Of a stretch of DNA of 64,000 nucleotides, positions 15,889 to 23,662 are shown in pieces; within the stretch, counting starts at the first letter, position 1, and the number at the start of each line of letters is the position of its first letter. The stretch spans positions 1-64,000 of the forward strand of contig DVGH01000020.1 in the NCBI GenBank assembly GCA_018712865.1. Reading direction: 5' to 3'. Both the position numbers and the translations under genes were made by a program. The DNA is from Scatavimonas merdipullorum. GTDB taxonomy: Bacteria; Bacillota; Clostridia; Oscillospirales; Acutalibacteraceae. The notes below the pieces were generated by a model, which saw nothing but the letters and a program-made list of their open reading frames with translations, was not told the DNA's origin and did no database searches.

Positions 15889-16434
15889 ATGCAATTTTAT
15901 GAAAAAACGCTGGACAGTAAAACGGTTTTTGAAGGCAGAGTGATTGAAGTCACGCTGGACCGCGTTGCGCTGCAAAATGGGCATACGTCCACAAGAGAGG
16001 TGGTCGGGCATCCCGGCGGGGTGTGTATTGCGGCGCTTACGCCGCAGCAGGAGCTTTTGTTTGTAGAGCAGTTTCGTTATCCGTATCATGAGGTCGTGCT
16101 GGAACTGCCTGCAGGCAAGCTGGAAAAAGGGCAGAACCCGCTGGAAAACGGGAAGCGGGAGCTAAAGGAAGAAACCGGCGCTACCGGAAAGGACTATGTG
16201 TCGCTTGGGCAGCTATATCCGTCGCCCGGCTATTGTGCAGAGATTATCCATCTGTATTTTTGCCGTGTGGAAGAGATTGCAGGCAGCTGCCCTGACGAGG
16301 ACGAATTTTTGCATGTACGGAAAATTCCTTTGAATCAGGCGGTGGAAATGGTTTTAAACAACCAAATTCCAGACGCCAAAACACAGACGGCGGTGTTAAA
16401 AACGGCCTTACTGCTGCAAAAAGGCATTTTGTAA
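15889..16434 (+). CDS. nudF: NUDIX hydrolase, ADP-ribose pyrophosphatase type
   Basis: A 181-residue enzyme. The NUDIX box reads GKLEKGQNPLENGKRELKEETGAT; the first conserved Glu of GX5EX7REUXEEXGU is Gln here, while the metal-binding REL-EE core is intact. The upstream FVEQFRYPYHEVVLELPAG is typical of ADP-ribose pyrophosphatases, which split ADP-ribose to AMP and ribose 5-phosphate. ATG 15889 lies 10 bp after GGGAGG. It is first in a run with a small membrane protein (19 bp gap) and ribF (30 bp gap), suggesting co-transcription. Confidence 0.9.
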   Translation: MQFYEKTLDSKTVFEGRVIEVTLDRVALQNGHTSTREVVGHPGGVCIAALTPQQELLFVEQFRYPYHEVVLELPAGKLEKGQNPLENGKRELKEETGATGKDYVSLGQLYPSPGYCAEIIHLYFCRVEEIAGSCPDEDEFLHVRKIPLNQAVEMVLNNQIPDAKTQTAVLKTALLLQKGIL

Positions 16435-16453
16435 AAAAGAGAGGTGCTCCGAC

Positions 16454-16819
16454 ATGTTGATTAATCCGGTCGTGGTCATTGCGGCTGCGGCGATCGTTTT
16501 ATGTGTTTTTATTTTCTGTATCATCAACAAGCCTGCCAAGCCGCTTTTTACGGGGACCTCTATTGTTATGCTGATTGTATTCCTGATATTTACAGCGGTA
16601 ATCAATATCAGCCTTTCGTCCTCATCCGGGGATTCCGGCATAGCCAACGTTGCCAATGCCGTAACAGGCTTTTTAACAGGGCAGTCCAGCCCAACCTCCA
16701 TACAGCTGGAGCAGTCGTTCCAGATTTTTGCGTACATAGACATAGGGCTGATACTGACCTGTGTTCTTTCTATGATCATAGAAGTCCGGCGCATTTTTTC
16801 CATTACAAGCAGCCGGTAA
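16454..16819 (+). CDS. Small membrane protein, three TM helices
   Basis: A 121-residue protein. Hydrophobic segments are visible at about 4-24, 32-54 and 92-110. A Ser/Gly-rich region between helices two and three (about 55-85: SLSSSSGDSGIANVAN) probably faces outward. The ribosome site is GAGAGGTG. It sits between nudF and ribF with short gaps on both sides and is presumably co-transcribed. I do not recognise the family and no functional residue is evident. Confidence 0.75.
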   Translation: MLINPVVVIAAAAIVLCVFIFCIINKPAKPLFTGTSIVMLIVFLIFTAVINISLSSSSGDSGIANVANAVTGFLTGQSSPTSIQLEQSFQIFAYIDIGLILTCVLSMIIEVRRIFSITSSR

Positions 16820-16849
16820 AAACGCGCAAAACGAAAGCGGAGAGATTTT

Positions 16850-17785
16850 ATGAAGATAAAAAGACAGCTGTGTCCTGCCAAGCGGGATACAGCCGTTGCT
16901 CTGGGTTTTTTTGATGGGGTGCATAGGGGGCATCAGGCTGTTTTGCAGCAGGCTGTTTTCTGCAAAACAGACGCGCTTGTACCGGCGGCGTTTACTTTTT
17001 TAAAAAGTCCGCAGGCGCAATTGCGCAAAAAAGAAGCACCCGCCCTGCTGACGATGCAACAAAAGGAAGCCCTGTTTGCAGAAAGCGGGATAGAGCTTTT
17101 ATACACAGTGGACTTCCGGCAGGTTATGCTGCTTTCCCCTTATGATTTTGTCGAAGAGGTGTTGGTACGCACGCTGCGTGCCAAAAAAGTGTTTTGCGGT
17201 TTTAATTACCATTTTGGCAGCGGAGGAAAGGCAGACGCGCACATGCTGTCGGCGATCTGCCGGGAATTTTCCATAGAAGTAGTGTCTATGCCGCCTGTTT
17301 TGTATAAAGATGCGCCCGTCAGCTCTACCAGAATCCGCAAGGCGCTGATGCAGGGCGATATTGACGATGCAACCCAGATGCTTGGCCGGCCGTTTGCCTT
17401 TGATTTTGCCGTGCAAAAGGGAAACCAGCTTGGCAGGCGCCTGCATACGCCTACTTTTAACCAGCCTTTTCCCGCCGGCTTTGTTTTGCCGCGGTTTGGT
17501 GTGTATGCCACGGCGGTTTGTCTGGAGGATGGCCTGCGGTGCGGCGTTACCAATATAGGCATGCGGCCTACGGTAGGCGCAGTGTCGCCTTTGGCGGAAA
17601 CATGGATGCCGCAGGATACCTGCGGCGAGCTGTATGGAAAGAAAATAGAGGTTCAGCTGCTGGCGTTTTTGCGCGATGAAAAAAAGTTTGAAAGCCTGGA
17701 GCAGCTGCAAAGCGCGATTTTAAAAGACGGGTGCCGGGCGCAGCATGTTTTTGCCCAGTATATGGAAAAGAAACCGGGAAAATGA
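16850..17785 (+). CDS. ribF: Bifunctional riboflavin kinase / FAD synthetase RibF
   Basis: A 311-residue protein making FMN and then FAD from riboflavin. The N-terminal FMN adenylyltransferase domain carries the nucleotide-binding motif ALGFFDGVHRGHQ and VSSTRIRKALMQGD. The C-terminal riboflavin kinase domain (from about 185) includes GNQLGRRLHTPTFNQPF, GVTNIGMRPTVG and FLRDEKKFESLEQL. The usual GFPTAN motif of the kinase is altered to HTPTFN, keeping the PT pair. GGAGAG lies upstream. Its stop codon falls in the loop of its own terminator. Confidence 0.93.
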   Translation: MKIKRQLCPAKRDTAVALGFFDGVHRGHQAVLQQAVFCKTDALVPAAFTFLKSPQAQLRKKEAPALLTMQQKEALFAESGIELLYTVDFRQVMLLSPYDFVEEVLVRTLRAKKVFCGFNYHFGSGGKADAHMLSAICREFSIEVVSMPPVLYKDAPVSSTRIRKALMQGDIDDATQMLGRPFAFDFAVQKGNQLGRRLHTPTFNQPFPAGFVLPRFGVYATAVCLEDGLRCGVTNIGMRPTVGAVSPLAETWMPQDTCGELYGKKIEVQLLAFLRDEKKFESLEQLQSAILKDGCRAQHVFAQYMEKKPGK

Positions 17786-17804
17786 AGGGTTTTTTCCCGG
17801 TTTT
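17774..17804 (+). terminator. Intrinsic terminator of ribF
   Basis: CCGGGAAAA (17774-17782) pairs with TTTTCCCGG (17792-17800), followed by TTTT. The left arm overlaps the last codons of ribF. Confidence 0.9.
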
Positions 17805-17806
17805 AT

Positions 17807-17835
17807 TTGTAAATTGTCTGGTTCTATGATAAAAT
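17807..17835 (+). promoter_or_regulatory. purL promoter
   Basis: TTGTAA (17807-17812) and TAAAAT (17830-17835) are 17 bp apart. The leader before purL is only ~30 nt, leaving no room for a purine riboswitch. Confidence 0.65.
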
Positions 17836-17869
17836 ACAAAAATAAATTGAACATTACGGGGGTTGTACA

Positions 17870-20800
17870 ATGTCAAACGTCATAAGATTGTTTGTAGAAA
17901 AAAGAAAAGGCTTTGACGTAGAGGCTTCGCAAATGCTATGGGATCTGCGCCACAATTTGGGGCTGAAATGTATAGAGGGCCTGCGGCTGATCAACCGTTA
18001 TGACGTGGCGGGGTTAAGCCGCGAGGACTTTGAAAAGGCAAGGGGGACGATTTTTTCCGAACCCAATCAGGACGTTACCTTTGAAGAGAACCTTCCTGTG
18101 GAGGAAGAGGATCTGGTTTTTGCCATGGAATACCTGCCTGGGCAGTACGACCAGCGTGCAGACAGCGCGGCGCAGTGCGTGTCCTTACTGACGCAGGGGG
18201 AACGCCCGCAGGTTTTGACAGCCAGGGTGCTTGTTTTAAAGGGAAAGATCTCAGAGCAGGACTTTCAGAAGGTGCAAAATTATCTGGTAAACCCCGTAGA
18301 ATCAAGAGTTGCATCGCTTGAAAAGCCCAAGACGCTGGACATCCCCGTACAAACGCCTGAAAACGTAAAGCGGGTGGAGGGCTTTACCTCCTTTACAGAC
18401 GAGCAGATGCAGGCGTATTATCGCTCCATGGGTTTTGCCATGACGCTTTCCGACCTGGAATTTTGCCGGGCGTATTTTCGCGATGAGGAAAAACGCGACC
18501 CCAGTGTAACAGAGCTGCGTGTGATTGACACCTATTGGTCCGACCACTGCCGCCATACCACCTTTTTGACAAAGCTTGAAAAGATAGAGATTGAGCCAAG
18601 CGATATAAGCTCTGTAATCGAGGGCGCGCTGCAGGCGTATTATGCCGCAAGGGATGAGCTTTACGGAAAAGATACAAAACGGGATATATGTCTGATGGAC
18701 ATGGCGCTTGTGGGCATGAAGCTTTTGCGCAAGAGAGGGCTGATCCCGGATTTGGACGTAAGCGACGAGATCAACGCCTGCTCTATAGAGGTTCCTGTAA
18801 CCATCGACGGAAAAACAGAAAAATGGCTTGTACAGTTTAAAAATGAAACGCATAATCATCCCACGGAAATTGAACCCTTCGGCGGCGCGGCCACCTGCCT
18901 GGGCGGCGCAATCCGCGACCCGCTTTCCGGCCGCGCTTATGTGTACCAGGCCATGCGCGTAACAGGCAGCGGCGACCCGACCGTTGCATTTAAGGACACT
19001 ATGCCCGGAAAGCTGCCCACCCGTAAGATTACAACGGGTGCGGCTGCCGGCTACAGCTCCTATGGCAATCAGATTGGGCTTGCAACGGGTCAGGTTACGG
19101 AGCTTTACGATCCTGGCTACGCTGCAAAAAGGATGGAGATCGGCGCGGTGATCGGTGCTTCTCCAAAAGAAAACGTCGTTCGCGCCGTCCCGCAGCCCGG
19201 CGATGTAATCGTCCTTTTAGGCGGCGCAACGGGTCGCGACGGCTGCGGCGGGGCGACGGGCTCTTCCAAGGCGCATACGCAGCAATCCATAGAAACCTGC
19301 GGTGCAGAGGTGCAGAAGGGGAACCCGCCCACAGAAAGAAAGATTCAGCGCCTGTTCCGGGATAAGGCGGTATCTACGCTGATCAAGCGCTGCAACGATT
19401 TTGGCGCGGGCGGCGTGTGTGTGGCCATTGGCGAGCTGGCGGACGGCTTGCTGGTGGATTTGGACAAGGTTACAAAGAAATATGAAGGGCTTGACGGTAC
19501 AGAGCTTGCAATATCTGAATCCCAGGAGCGCATGGCGGTTGTCCTTGCAAAGGAGGATGTGGAAACCTTTGTACGCCTTGCGCGCAGGGAAAATCTGCAG
19601 GCGACGGCTGTAGCGGTGGTTACACAGGAGCCGCGCCTTACCATGCGTTGGCGCGGGGACACGATCGTAAGCTTGAGCCGTGCGTTTTTAAATACCAACG
19701 GTGTGACGCAAAGGGCAAACGCGCGTATTGTCGCAGTGAGCAAAGAAGACAATTACAGAACGGCGCCCCCTGCCGTTTTGCAGAAGCTGGACACGGCGCA
19801 GGCTTTTGTGGAAAACTTAAAGCGTTTGGAAGTTTGCAGCCAGATCGGCTTAAGCGAGCGGTTTGATGCAAGCATTGGGGCGGCGACGGTAAATATGCCG
19901 TTTGGCGGGGCGTACCAGCTTACGCCCGAAGAGGCCATGGTGGCAAAGCTCCCGCTTTTAAAAGGGGAAACAGACGACGCCACGGCAATGAGCTACGGCT
20001 ATATTCCGGGGATTGCACGCTGGAGCCCGTTCCACGGCGCGGCCTGGGCGGTGGTAGAATCGCTTTCCAAGCTGCTCGCCGTTGGGGCGCAGCCGCTTTC
20101 GGCAAGGCTTACCTTCCAGGAATATTTTGAACGCTTATACGATAAACCGGAGCGCTGGGGAAAGCCTGCCGCCGCACTTTTAGGCGCCATGCAGGCGCAG
20201 CTTGCGCTCGGCATCCCTTCTATTGGAGGCAAGGACAGTATGTCCGGTTCGTTTGAGGATTTGGACGTTCCCCCCACGCTGGTCAGCTTTGCCGTTGCCA
20301 TGACAAAGGCGTCCAAGACCATTTCGGCGGCGTTTAAAAAGGCGGGGTCGCGCGTTTTGTATGTGCCCGCGCCGGAAGATAAAGAAACCGGTATGCCAAA
20401 CTGGGAAAAACTAAAGGCCATGTATAACGCCGTATATGCGCTGCTGGAAGAAAAACAGGTGCTGTCTGCCTCTGTTTTACGGGAAGGGGGCGCGGCTGCG
20501 GCCGTTTGCAGAATGTGCTTTGGCAACCAGATTGGCTTTACGTTTGACCATGCGCTTACAGACAGGGAGCTTTTTGCACCGTACAGCGGTGGGCTGGTTC
20601 TGGAGCTTGCGTCCGGCGCTTGCCTTGCAAAAGAGATAGAGCAGTATGTGCTGGGCGTTACGACAGAAGAAAAGGCCGTATGCCTTGCAGGGCATACGTT
20701 TGATATGGAAGCCTTGAAAAGGGCATGGGAGGAAAAGCTGGAAAAGGTCTTCCCCACAAAGGCGGATTGTCCCAAAATGGCGTATGAAATCCCCCTTTAC

Positions 20801-21637
20801 AATCAGCGCAGCCAAAAGGCCCCCGCGATAAAGGCGGCAAGACCTCGGGTGTTTATCCCTGCTTTTCCCGGAACAAACTGCGAAGTGGACACGGCCAGAG
20901 CCTTTGAAAAGGCGGGTGCGCAGCCGGAGCTGCTGGTTGTAAAAAACCTGTCACCCGCAGATATAGAAGAAACGATTCTTCAAATGGAAAAGATGATCCG
21001 GCAGGCCCAGATCATTATGCTGCCCGGCGGATTCAGCGGTGGGGATGAGCCGGCCGGCTCAGGAAAATTTATTGCCACAACGCTGCGCAACCCGCGTGTG
21101 GCCAACGCCGTTATGGAGCTGCTGCAGCAGCGTGACGGGCTGATGCTCGGAATTTGCAACGGTTTTCAGGCGTTGATCAAGCTTGGGCTTGTCCCATATG
21201 GAAAAATTACCGAAATCACCGAAAAGGACCCCACCCTTACGTTTAATACGATCGGCAGGCATATTTCGCACATGGCGTACACAAGGGTCACGTCTGTAAA
21301 ATCCCCCTGGCTTGCAAAGGTAAACACGGGCGACGTGTTCGCCGTGCCCGTATCACACGGGGAGGGGCGGTTTGTCGCTGATGACGAAACGCTTAAAACC
21401 CTGATCGAAAACGGGCAGGTCGCCACGCAGTATGTGGATTTAAACGGAACTCCGTCTGACGATATACGCTACAATGTCAACGGGTCTGTCTGCGCGATAG
21501 AGGGGATCACAAGTCCGGACGGGAGGATTTTTGGTAAAATGGGTCATTCGGAGCGCAAGGGTGAAAACCTGTATGCGAATGTGCCGTTTGAAAAGGACCA
21601 GAAAATTTTTGAAAGCGGCGTAGCATATTTTAAATAA
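17870..21637 (+). CDS. purL: Phosphoribosylformylglycinamidine synthase, single chain
   Basis: A 1255-residue enzyme for the fourth step of purine synthesis (FGAR + Gln + ATP to FGAM). An N-terminal PurS-like domain is followed by a linker with TYWSDHCRHTTF and two tandem AIR-synthase-type ATP-binding domains (FKNETHNHPTEIEPFGGAATCLGG; IGGKDSMSGSFEDL). The C-terminal class I glutaminase has nucleophile Cys in MLGICNGFQAL and the His/Glu pair in PVSHGEGRF. It is a large fused form, unlike the separate PurS/PurQ/PurL of Bacillus, and belongs to the clostridial type. It is monocistronic. Confidence 0.96.
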   Translation: MSNVIRLFVEKRKGFDVEASQMLWDLRHNLGLKCIEGLRLINRYDVAGLSREDFEKARGTIFSEPNQDVTFEENLPVEEEDLVFAMEYLPGQYDQRADSAAQCVSLLTQGERPQVLTARVLVLKGKISEQDFQKVQNYLVNPVESRVASLEKPKTLDIPVQTPENVKRVEGFTSFTDEQMQAYYRSMGFAMTLSDLEFCRAYFRDEEKRDPSVTELRVIDTYWSDHCRHTTFLTKLEKIEIEPSDISSVIEGALQAYYAARDELYGKDTKRDICLMDMALVGMKLLRKRGLIPDLDVSDEINACSIEVPVTIDGKTEKWLVQFKNETHNHPTEIEPFGGAATCLGGAIRDPLSGRAYVYQAMRVTGSGDPTVAFKDTMPGKLPTRKITTGAAAGYSSYGNQIGLATGQVTELYDPGYAAKRMEIGAVIGASPKENVVRAVPQPGDVIVLLGGATGRDGCGGATGSSKAHTQQSIETCGAEVQKGNPPTERKIQRLFRDKAVSTLIKRCNDFGAGGVCVAIGELADGLLVDLDKVTKKYEGLDGTELAISESQERMAVVLAKEDVETFVRLARRENLQATAVAVVTQEPRLTMRWRGDTIVSLSRAFLNTNGVTQRANARIVAVSKEDNYRTAPPAVLQKLDTAQAFVENLKRLEVCSQIGLSERFDASIGAATVNMPFGGAYQLTPEEAMVAKLPLLKGETDDATAMSYGYIPGIARWSPFHGAAWAVVESLSKLLAVGAQPLSARLTFQEYFERLYDKPERWGKPAAALLGAMQAQLALGIPSIGGKDSMSGSFEDLDVPPTLVSFAVAMTKASKTISAAFKKAGSRVLYVPAPEDKETGMPNWEKLKAMYNAVYALLEEKQVLSASVLREGGAAAAVCRMCFGNQIGFTFDHALTDRELFAPYSGGLVLELASGACLAKEIEQYVLGVTTEEKAVCLAGHTFDMEALKRAWEEKLEKVFPTKADCPKMAYEIPLYNQRSQKAPAIKAARPRVFIPAFPGTNCEVDTARAFEKAGAQPELLVVKNLSPADIEETILQMEKMIRQAQIIMLPGGFSGGDEPAGSGKFIATTLRNPRVANAVMELLQQRDGLMLGICNGFQALIKLGLVPYGKITEITEKDPTLTFNTIGRHISHMAYTRVTSVKSPWLAKVNTGDVFAVPVSHGEGRFVADDETLKTLIENGQVATQYVDLNGTPSDDIRYNVNGSVCAIEGITSPDGRIFGKMGHSERKGENLYANVPFEKDQKIFESGVAYFK

Positions 21638-21663
21638 GCTGTTAAGCTGTACCAAAGACAGAA

Positions 21664-21707
21664 AAACTCCCGCAAACCTGCAAAAAGCTGCAGGTTTGCG
21701 GGAGTTT
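21664..21707. terminator. Bidirectional terminator between purL and the minus-strand operon
   Basis: A 19-bp perfect stem (21664-21682 with 21689-21707) separated by a 6-base loop. On the minus strand it is followed by TTTTTC. It lies between two convergent genes and probably stops transcription from both. Confidence 0.85.
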
Positions 21708-21716
21708 GCTTAAAAG

Positions 21717-22163
21717 CTAGGAAAAAGAAGCGGGAACCTGGTCCGTGATAAAGGCTGCATGCGCCTTAATAAAGTCGGCCAGCATGGCATCTGCGCCTGC
21801 TTTTTGGTATGTTCGCCGCACGCAGGTGCCGTCCGGCAGAAAATAAACAACCTCCAAAACCCAGGGAGCCAACAAAAGCTGCGTGTCATATTCATAGCTG
21901 TTGGCCCAGGACTCCAGATTGTAAAGTTCTTTTGCGCCGGATACATCCGGGAATTCCATCTCAATTTCCTTCCAGTAGGTATGGTCCATATTTACATATT
22001 GGATTTTTGCCTGTGCAGATACGGCCTGTGGGAAAGAAATCTGCGCATTGGTATTTGTAAAGTTCAGGCCGTCTGGGCTCAACAGCAAAAAGGTAAGAAA
22101 AAAGGAGAACAAAAATAAAAGGAAAAAGAAAACAACTGCATAAACACGCTTTTTCTTTCGCAT
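21717..22163 (-). CDS. Membrane-anchored small protein, paralogue A
   Basis: A 148-residue protein with a basic N-terminus (MRKKKR), one membrane segment (about 7-31) and a ~115-residue exported domain. It shares a clear pattern with the gene upstream at 22339-22803: FP-A-AAQAK, AKELY-LESW-N-Y-YD, PW-L-V-YFL and YQK-GA---L--FIKAH. I place the start at 22163 because GAGGG lies just before it. It is last gene of a four-gene minus-strand unit headed by a secreted lectin/caspase-like protein. No known family is recognised. It could be a substrate, inhibitor or receptor subunit for that protein, but this is inference from position only. Confidence 0.75.
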   Translation of the reverse strand: MRKKKRVYAVVFFFLLFLFSFFLTFLLLSPDGLNFTNTNAQISFPQAVSAQAKIQYVNMDHTYWKEIEMEFPDVSGAKELYNLESWANSYEYDTQLLLAPWVLEVVYFLPDGTCVRRTYQKAGADAMLADFIKAHAAFITDQVPASFS

Positions 22164-22338
22164 AATAAGCCCTCTTTTTCTAAATCTGCAATACGCTGTG
22201 CGCAAGGGTGATAAACAAGCTTTTTAAAACAACCTAAAGGGCAGAATTTTCATAAGCCAACCGCCCGTACAAACAGGGTGGCCTGCCGGGTAAAGCGCAA
22301 AGCGCAGCAGAGCAGTTGCTTTATAAACTGGAAAAGGC

Positions 22339-22803
22339 TTATGTAAAGTCCGGGTTGTTTAAAACTTTTTCGGTTACATAGGGTGTATGCGCTTTAATAA
22401 ATGCGGAAAGCACTTCGCCGGCGCCCCGCTTTTGATATTCCCGCGTGACACTGCCGCCGCCGTCTAAAAAGTATTCGACCTTCAGTCCCCAGGGAATGCA
22501 CTGCAGCTCTTTGTCATAATCGTAAGCGTTTACCCAGCTTTCCAGGGTATACAGCTCTTTTGCCGCAGCCTGGTCGGGCAGCTCCATGGTGATTTCATAC
22601 CAGGTTATTTCGTCGACGGTCGTATAATAAAATTTTGCCTGTGCAGCATGCGCGTTTGGAAAATCAATAGCGGCAGATGAAAACGAAGAAGCAAAGGAAA
22701 ACAACCGCCCTGCTTCAAAAAACAGGTAAATCCCCGCTGCAGAAGCAAAAAACAAAATGCACAAGGCGGTAATAAAAAGCACCCGTTTTTTCTTTGTTTT
22801 CAA
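22339..22803 (-). CDS. Membrane-anchored small protein, paralogue B
   Basis: A 154-residue protein homologous to the downstream gene. The N-terminal membrane segment spans about residues 7-30, followed by an exported domain with the shared motifs (FPNAHAAQAKFYY, AKELYTLESWVNAYDYD, REYQKRGAGEVLSAFIKAH). The start is TTG 22803: AAAGAGGTG lies 8 bp upstream, while the reading frame's earlier ATG has no site and would overlap the gene before it. It begins 16 bp after the stop of the upstream membrane protein, so the two are almost certainly co-transcribed. A 175-bp gap then separates it from its paralogue. Confidence 0.75.
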   Translation of the reverse strand: MKTKKKRVLFITALCILFFASAAGIYLFFEAGRLFSFASSFSSAAIDFPNAHAAQAKFYYTTVDEITWYEITMELPDQAAAKELYTLESWVNAYDYDKELQCIPWGLKVEYFLDGGGSVTREYQKRGAGEVLSAFIKAHTPYVTEKVLNNPDFT

Positions 22804-22819
22804 AATACATGCACCTCTT

Positions 22820-23641
22820 TTATGCAACCGGCGTTTCAAACGTGTGCGGAATGGTTATGCCGTCCTGTGTGTAAAAAATATCATAATGCAGCATAAGCGT
22901 TCCATTGTCAGAAAGCGTAATATACTGGTCGCCTATTTCATAATCGGTGGATTGCAAAAACGGGAGCGCAGTCTGCAGCTTTTCATGGCTTCCGGACAGC
23001 GAAAGGTTTTTGCCTGTGTAGCCGTCGTACCGGCCGCGGTTAAAGGCATGCCAGGCGGAAATTTCCCCTGTATCTGCGCGTACCCACATCGTACAGACAT
23101 CATCTGTTTTTATACCGTTTATATAGGATGCATAGTCGATATAGTATACGTGCATTTGTGTAGGGGTAATGCTTTCAAACAAATAGGTTCGCGGATCGTT
23201 TTGAAATGTTTTTTCCATGAACGCTGCCGCAGCCTCTTTTGCCTGCGCCTGTGTAAGCATGGTTGTTTTAGAAGCAGGGGAGAAATCTCCTTCTGGTGTT
23301 GGGTCCTTTGCCTTATATCCACACAAGAGGTTGGAATTCAAGAGAAACACGTACTCATTATCTTGCGTATCTGTGTAAATATCGTACGTGCCGTAACTGT
23401 CGCTTCTGCGGGTTGCAGGAAGATCTTTATTGTTCATGGTTTCTTTGTATAAAAGCTCTTGGGTGCTTTTTTCGTTTACCGTTACTTGTTTTACAGAATT
23501 TACTTTATTGGCAGTGACAATCCGTCCGTATGCGTCTTCCACCATATTTTCTCCGGTGCCTGAAAGGGAAAAACCGCATAATCCACCTAATAAAATAACC
23601 AAAACACTGAGAAGCACACCACGGAAAAGAGATTTGTTCAT
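22820..23641 (-). CDS. Membrane-anchored exported protein with a PepSY/YpeB-like region
   Basis: A 273-residue protein starting MNKSLFRG after AAAGGAGG. One N-terminal hydrophobic segment (about 8-27) is a membrane anchor or signal sequence; LGGLC is a poor lipobox match. The exported part contains LTQAQAKEAAAAFMEKTF, a YIDYASYINGIKT stretch, and CTMWVRADTGEISAWHAFNRGR. This order of helix, strand and conserved D-TGEI turn resembles PepSY/YcdB-type repeats, which often inhibit or chaperone exported proteases. That similarity is by eye and weak. It lies 21 bp after the caspase-like protein gene, which makes a partner role plausible. Confidence 0.7.
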   Translation of the reverse strand: MNKSLFRGVLLSVLVILLGGLCGFSLSGTGENMVEDAYGRIVTANKVNSVKQVTVNEKSTQELLYKETMNNKDLPATRRSDSYGTYDIYTDTQDNEYVFLLNSNLLCGYKAKDPTPEGDFSPASKTTMLTQAQAKEAAAAFMEKTFQNDPRTYLFESITPTQMHVYYIDYASYINGIKTDDVCTMWVRADTGEISAWHAFNRGRYDGYTGKNLSLSGSHEKLQTALPFLQSTDYEIGDQYITLSDNGTLMLHYDIFYTQDGITIPHTFETPVA

Positions 23642-23662
23642 AAAATGGCCTCCTTTCATTTT

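Noticed and set aside
17805..17869. Purine riboswitch before purL
   Set aside because: The leader after the -10 is only about 30 nt, too short for the aptamer.
22164..22338. Small gene in the 175-bp gap between the two paralogues
   Set aside because: No start codon with a ribosome site leads to a protein-like frame; only leader or decayed sequence seen.
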